From contig NZ_NFJB01000012.1 in assembly GCF_002159645.1 (NCBI RefSeq), positions 1 to 64,000 on the forward strand: a stretch of DNA of 64,000 nucleotides. The letters are read 5' to 3'. Under the pieces are notes generated by a model that was given only the letters and a program-made list of their open reading frames with translations, ran no database searches and was not told where the DNA came from. Positions within the stretch are counted from its first letter, which is position 1; each line of letters begins with the position of its first letter. The translations under genes and the position numbers were made by a program. Positions 62,354-64,000 of the stretch are shown in pieces. The DNA comes from Parabacteroides sp. An277 (GTDB taxonomy: Bacteria; Bacteroidota; Bacteroidia; Bacteroidales; Tannerellaceae).

Positions 62354-62977
62354 ATGGCGAAATATGTCATGTATCAAACCAATGATTTGAACGAAAATGG
62401 CAAACCGATCGTCTACCCGCGCATGATGCTGGAAGGGAAAAGTACCACCGAGCACATGGCGGAGTTCATTAGCGAAGCCAGCTCGTTCACCACGGGAGAA
62501 GTGAAAGGGATATTGGAAATGATGTCCCGCTTCCTGGCTCAAGAGATGGGAAACGGCCGCTCGGTGAAGCTGGACGGTATTGGAGTCTTCTCGCCTTCGC
62601 TTGGATTGGCGAAAGGAAAGGAGGAAGACGAAGTGGATTTAGCCCGGCGAAACGCACGAAGTGTGCGGATAAAAGGGGTAAACTTCCGAGCGGATACGGA
62701 ATTGATCCGCAAGACGGAAAGTGCTTGTACACTGGAGCGTGCGCAAGACAAACCGGACTATTCGTCGGTACACCTATCGGCTGAAGAACGTTTGGCGAAG
62801 GCACAAGCTTTCTTGGAAGAGCATCCGTTTATGACCGTATCGGATTATTGCCAATTGACAGGCTTAGGACGGAGTACGGCTTGTGTAGAACTTCGGCGTT
62901 GGAAAGAGCAAACCGATAGCGGCATTACCGTAGCCGGGCGTGGTTCACATCGCGTATATATCAAGAAGAATGGCTAA
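62354..62977 (+). CDS. HU-family DNA-binding protein with C-terminal winged-helix-like tail
   Basis: 207 residues from ATG 62354; the longer frame from 62288 crosses a promoter. Residues 1-125 match the Bacteroidota HU-like family: KYVMYQTNDLNENGKPIVYPRMMLEGKSTTEHMAEFISEASSFTTGEVKGILEMMSRFLAQEMGNGRSVKLDGIGVFSPSLGLAKGK. The C-terminal ~75 residues add a helix-turn-helix-like segment: SAEERLAKAQAFLEEHPFMTVSDYCQLTGLGRSTACVELRRWKEQ and GSHRVYIKKNG. That addition resembles the DNA-binding tail of mobile-element-linked HU proteins. Function unknown beyond DNA binding. A second HU-like gene lies at 5221. Confidence 0.8.
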   Translation: MAKYVMYQTNDLNENGKPIVYPRMMLEGKSTTEHMAEFISEASSFTTGEVKGILEMMSRFLAQEMGNGRSVKLDGIGVFSPSLGLAKGKEEDEVDLARRNARSVRIKGVNFRADTELIRKTESACTLERAQDKPDYSSVHLSAEERLAKAQAFLEEHPFMTVSDYCQLTGLGRSTACVELRRWKEQTDSGITVAGRGSHRVYIKKNG

Positions 62978-63013
62978 ATGCGGATTTTATTCGCTTATTC
63001 CAAGGATATTTCG

Positions 63014-63021
63014 TACCTTTG
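63014..63021 (+). promoter_or_regulatory. -7 promoter box of aspS
   Basis: TACCTTTG fits TAnnTTTG, 31 bases before the aspS ATG. Confidence 0.65.
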
Positions 63022-63052
63022 CGAGACAAATTAGATTAAATAGAAAACAACC

Positions 63053-64000
63053 ATGTATAGAACAAGAACATGTGGAGATTTGCATTTAGCAGACGAAGGG
63101 TTAGTCGTAACACTGGCCGGCTGGGTGCAAAGAACTCGTAAAATGGGGGGAATGACGTTTGTAGATTTACGTGATCGCTACGGCATTACCCAATTGGTAT
63201 TTAACCAAGAACTGGATGCCTCTTTGTGCGAGCAGGCTAATAAATTAGGACGTGAATATGTCATCCAAGTAACAGGAACTGTACGCGAGCGTTCGAATAA
63301 GAATCCGAACCTTGCCACAGGCGACATTGAGCTGGAAGTATCCAAGCTGAATGTATTAAATACCGCCGTAACACCGCCTTTTACCATAGAAGATGATACG
63401 GACGGAGGTGATGATTTGCGTATGAAATACCGTTATTTGGACTTACGTCGTACGTGTGTCCGTAAGAATCTGGAGCTTCGCCATCGGATGGCGTTCGAGG
63501 TTCGCAATTACTTGGATAAACAAGGCTTCTTGGAGGTAGAGACACCCGTATTGGTTAATTCAACTCCTGAAGGAGCACGTGACTTTGTTGTTCCTTCACG
63601 TATGAACCCGGGACAATTCTATGCCTTACCGCAATCACCTCAAACATTAAAGCAATTATTGATGGTATCCGGTTTCGACCGTTATTTCCAAATCGTAAAA
63701 TGTTTCCGTGACGAAGACCTTCGCGCCGACCGCCAACCGGAGTTCACTCAAATAGATTGCGAGATGAGTTTCGTAGAACAGGAAGATGTACTCCAACTGT
63801 TTGAAGGCATGGCGAAACATTTATTTAAAGTAATTCGTGGCATCGACTTCAAGGAACCTTTCCTCCGGATGACATGGCAAGACGCAATGAAGTATTACGG
63901 AAGCGATAAGCCGGATTTGCGCTTTGGCATGAAGTTTGTCGAATTAATGGACATTATGCAAGGACATGGTTTCTCCGTATTCGATAATGCAAAATATATA
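63053..64000 (+). CDS. aspS: aspartyl-tRNA synthetase (partial, continues past window end)
   Basis: 316 codons are present without a stop; the gene runs off the window. Charges tRNA-Asp. N-terminal OB-fold: [46 protein letters not shown]. Class II motif 1: [42 protein letters not shown]; motif 2: [30 protein letters not shown]. Then [15 protein letters not shown]. The bacterial-type GAD insertion should follow. Start ATG at 63053 behind a promoter box. Confidence 0.97.
   Translation, partial: MYRTRTCGDLHLADEGLVVTLAGWVQRTRKMGGMTFVDLRDRYGITQLVFNQELDASLCEQANKLGREYVIQVTGTVRERSNKNPNLATGDIELEVSKLNVLNTAVTPPFTIEDDTDGGDDLRMKYRYLDLRRTCVRKNLELRHRMAFEVRNYLDKQGFLEVETPVLVNSTPEGARDFVVPSRMNPGQFYALPQSPQTLKQLLMVSGFDRYFQIVKCFRDEDLRADRQPEFTQIDCEMSFVEQEDVLQLFEGMAKHLFKVIRGIDFKEPFLRMTWQDAMKYYGSDKPDLRFGMKFVELMDIMQGHGFSVFDNAKYI

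Overview
The window looks like chromosomal DNA of an anaerobic, gut- or oral-type member of the order Bacteroidales. Support from the sequence: many promoters fit the Bacteroidota -7 box TAnnTTTG; there is a large Mfa/FimA-type fimbrial locus of lipoproteins; SusD-free but lipoprotein-rich surface genes; Bacteroidota-type HU-like proteins; a carboxynorspermidine route to spermidine; and a sphingo/inositol-lipid type operon. A Parabacteroides/Tannerella-like genus is a guess from gene content and mixed GC, not something I can prove here.

Layout. 0.2-5 kb: minus-strand lptG-like and tgt genes, then a DUF362 / fused polyferredoxin pair (electron-transfer proteins). 5.2-9.3 kb: plus-strand HU-like DNA-binding protein behind a 22-bp operator-like array, endonuclease IV, a C69 dipeptidase and an outer-membrane barrel. 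9.3-11 kb: minus-strand PaaK-type ligase and ACT protein. 11.1-11.6 kb: remnant of a secreted protein's C-terminal domain. 11.7-32.9 kb: a fimbrial locus of about 21 kb with a possible 37-residue leader peptide, AraC regulator, DUF3575 and OmpA/TPR proteins, Mfa2-like anchor, Mfa1-like pilin, then a second string of lipoproteins (two with Lcl_C/DUF1566-like C-termini, one frameshifted, one 1530-residue secreted repeat protein) ending with a second pilin paralogue. Base composition inside this locus alternates sharply between GC-rich and AT-rich blocks.

33-41 kb: TPR protein, Hsp20, an AddB-like nuclease/helicase partner, an HTH regulator behind five 43-bp repeats, an outer-membrane protein, flavin reductase, pyrI and pyrB. 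41-48 kb: AsmA-like protein, rpsP, radA, FAD-dependent oxidoreductase. 48-52 kb: a tight five-gene minus-strand operon (PgpA-like, GtrA-like, CDP-alcohol phosphatidyltransferase, PAP2/AUR1-like, SDR) that resembles the Bacteroides inositol-lipid locus but has no inositol-phosphate synthase beside it. 52-60 kb: glyA, GH20 hexosaminidase, a 41-bp tandem repeat, a two-component system and two PepSY-like secreted proteins. 60-64 kb: carboxynorspermidine decarboxylase/dehydrogenase pair, an HU-like protein, and aspS running off the end.

The most unusual content is non-coding. Four dispersed copies of a ~94-bp palindromic element built from TATCGTCGATA sit in intergenic regions (three of them between divergent genes). 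Four other local repeat arrays with exact periods (22, 23, 41 and 43 bp) lie in front of individual genes, three of them regulators or DNA-binding proteins. No tRNA, rRNA, CRISPR array or intact insertion sequence was recognised.
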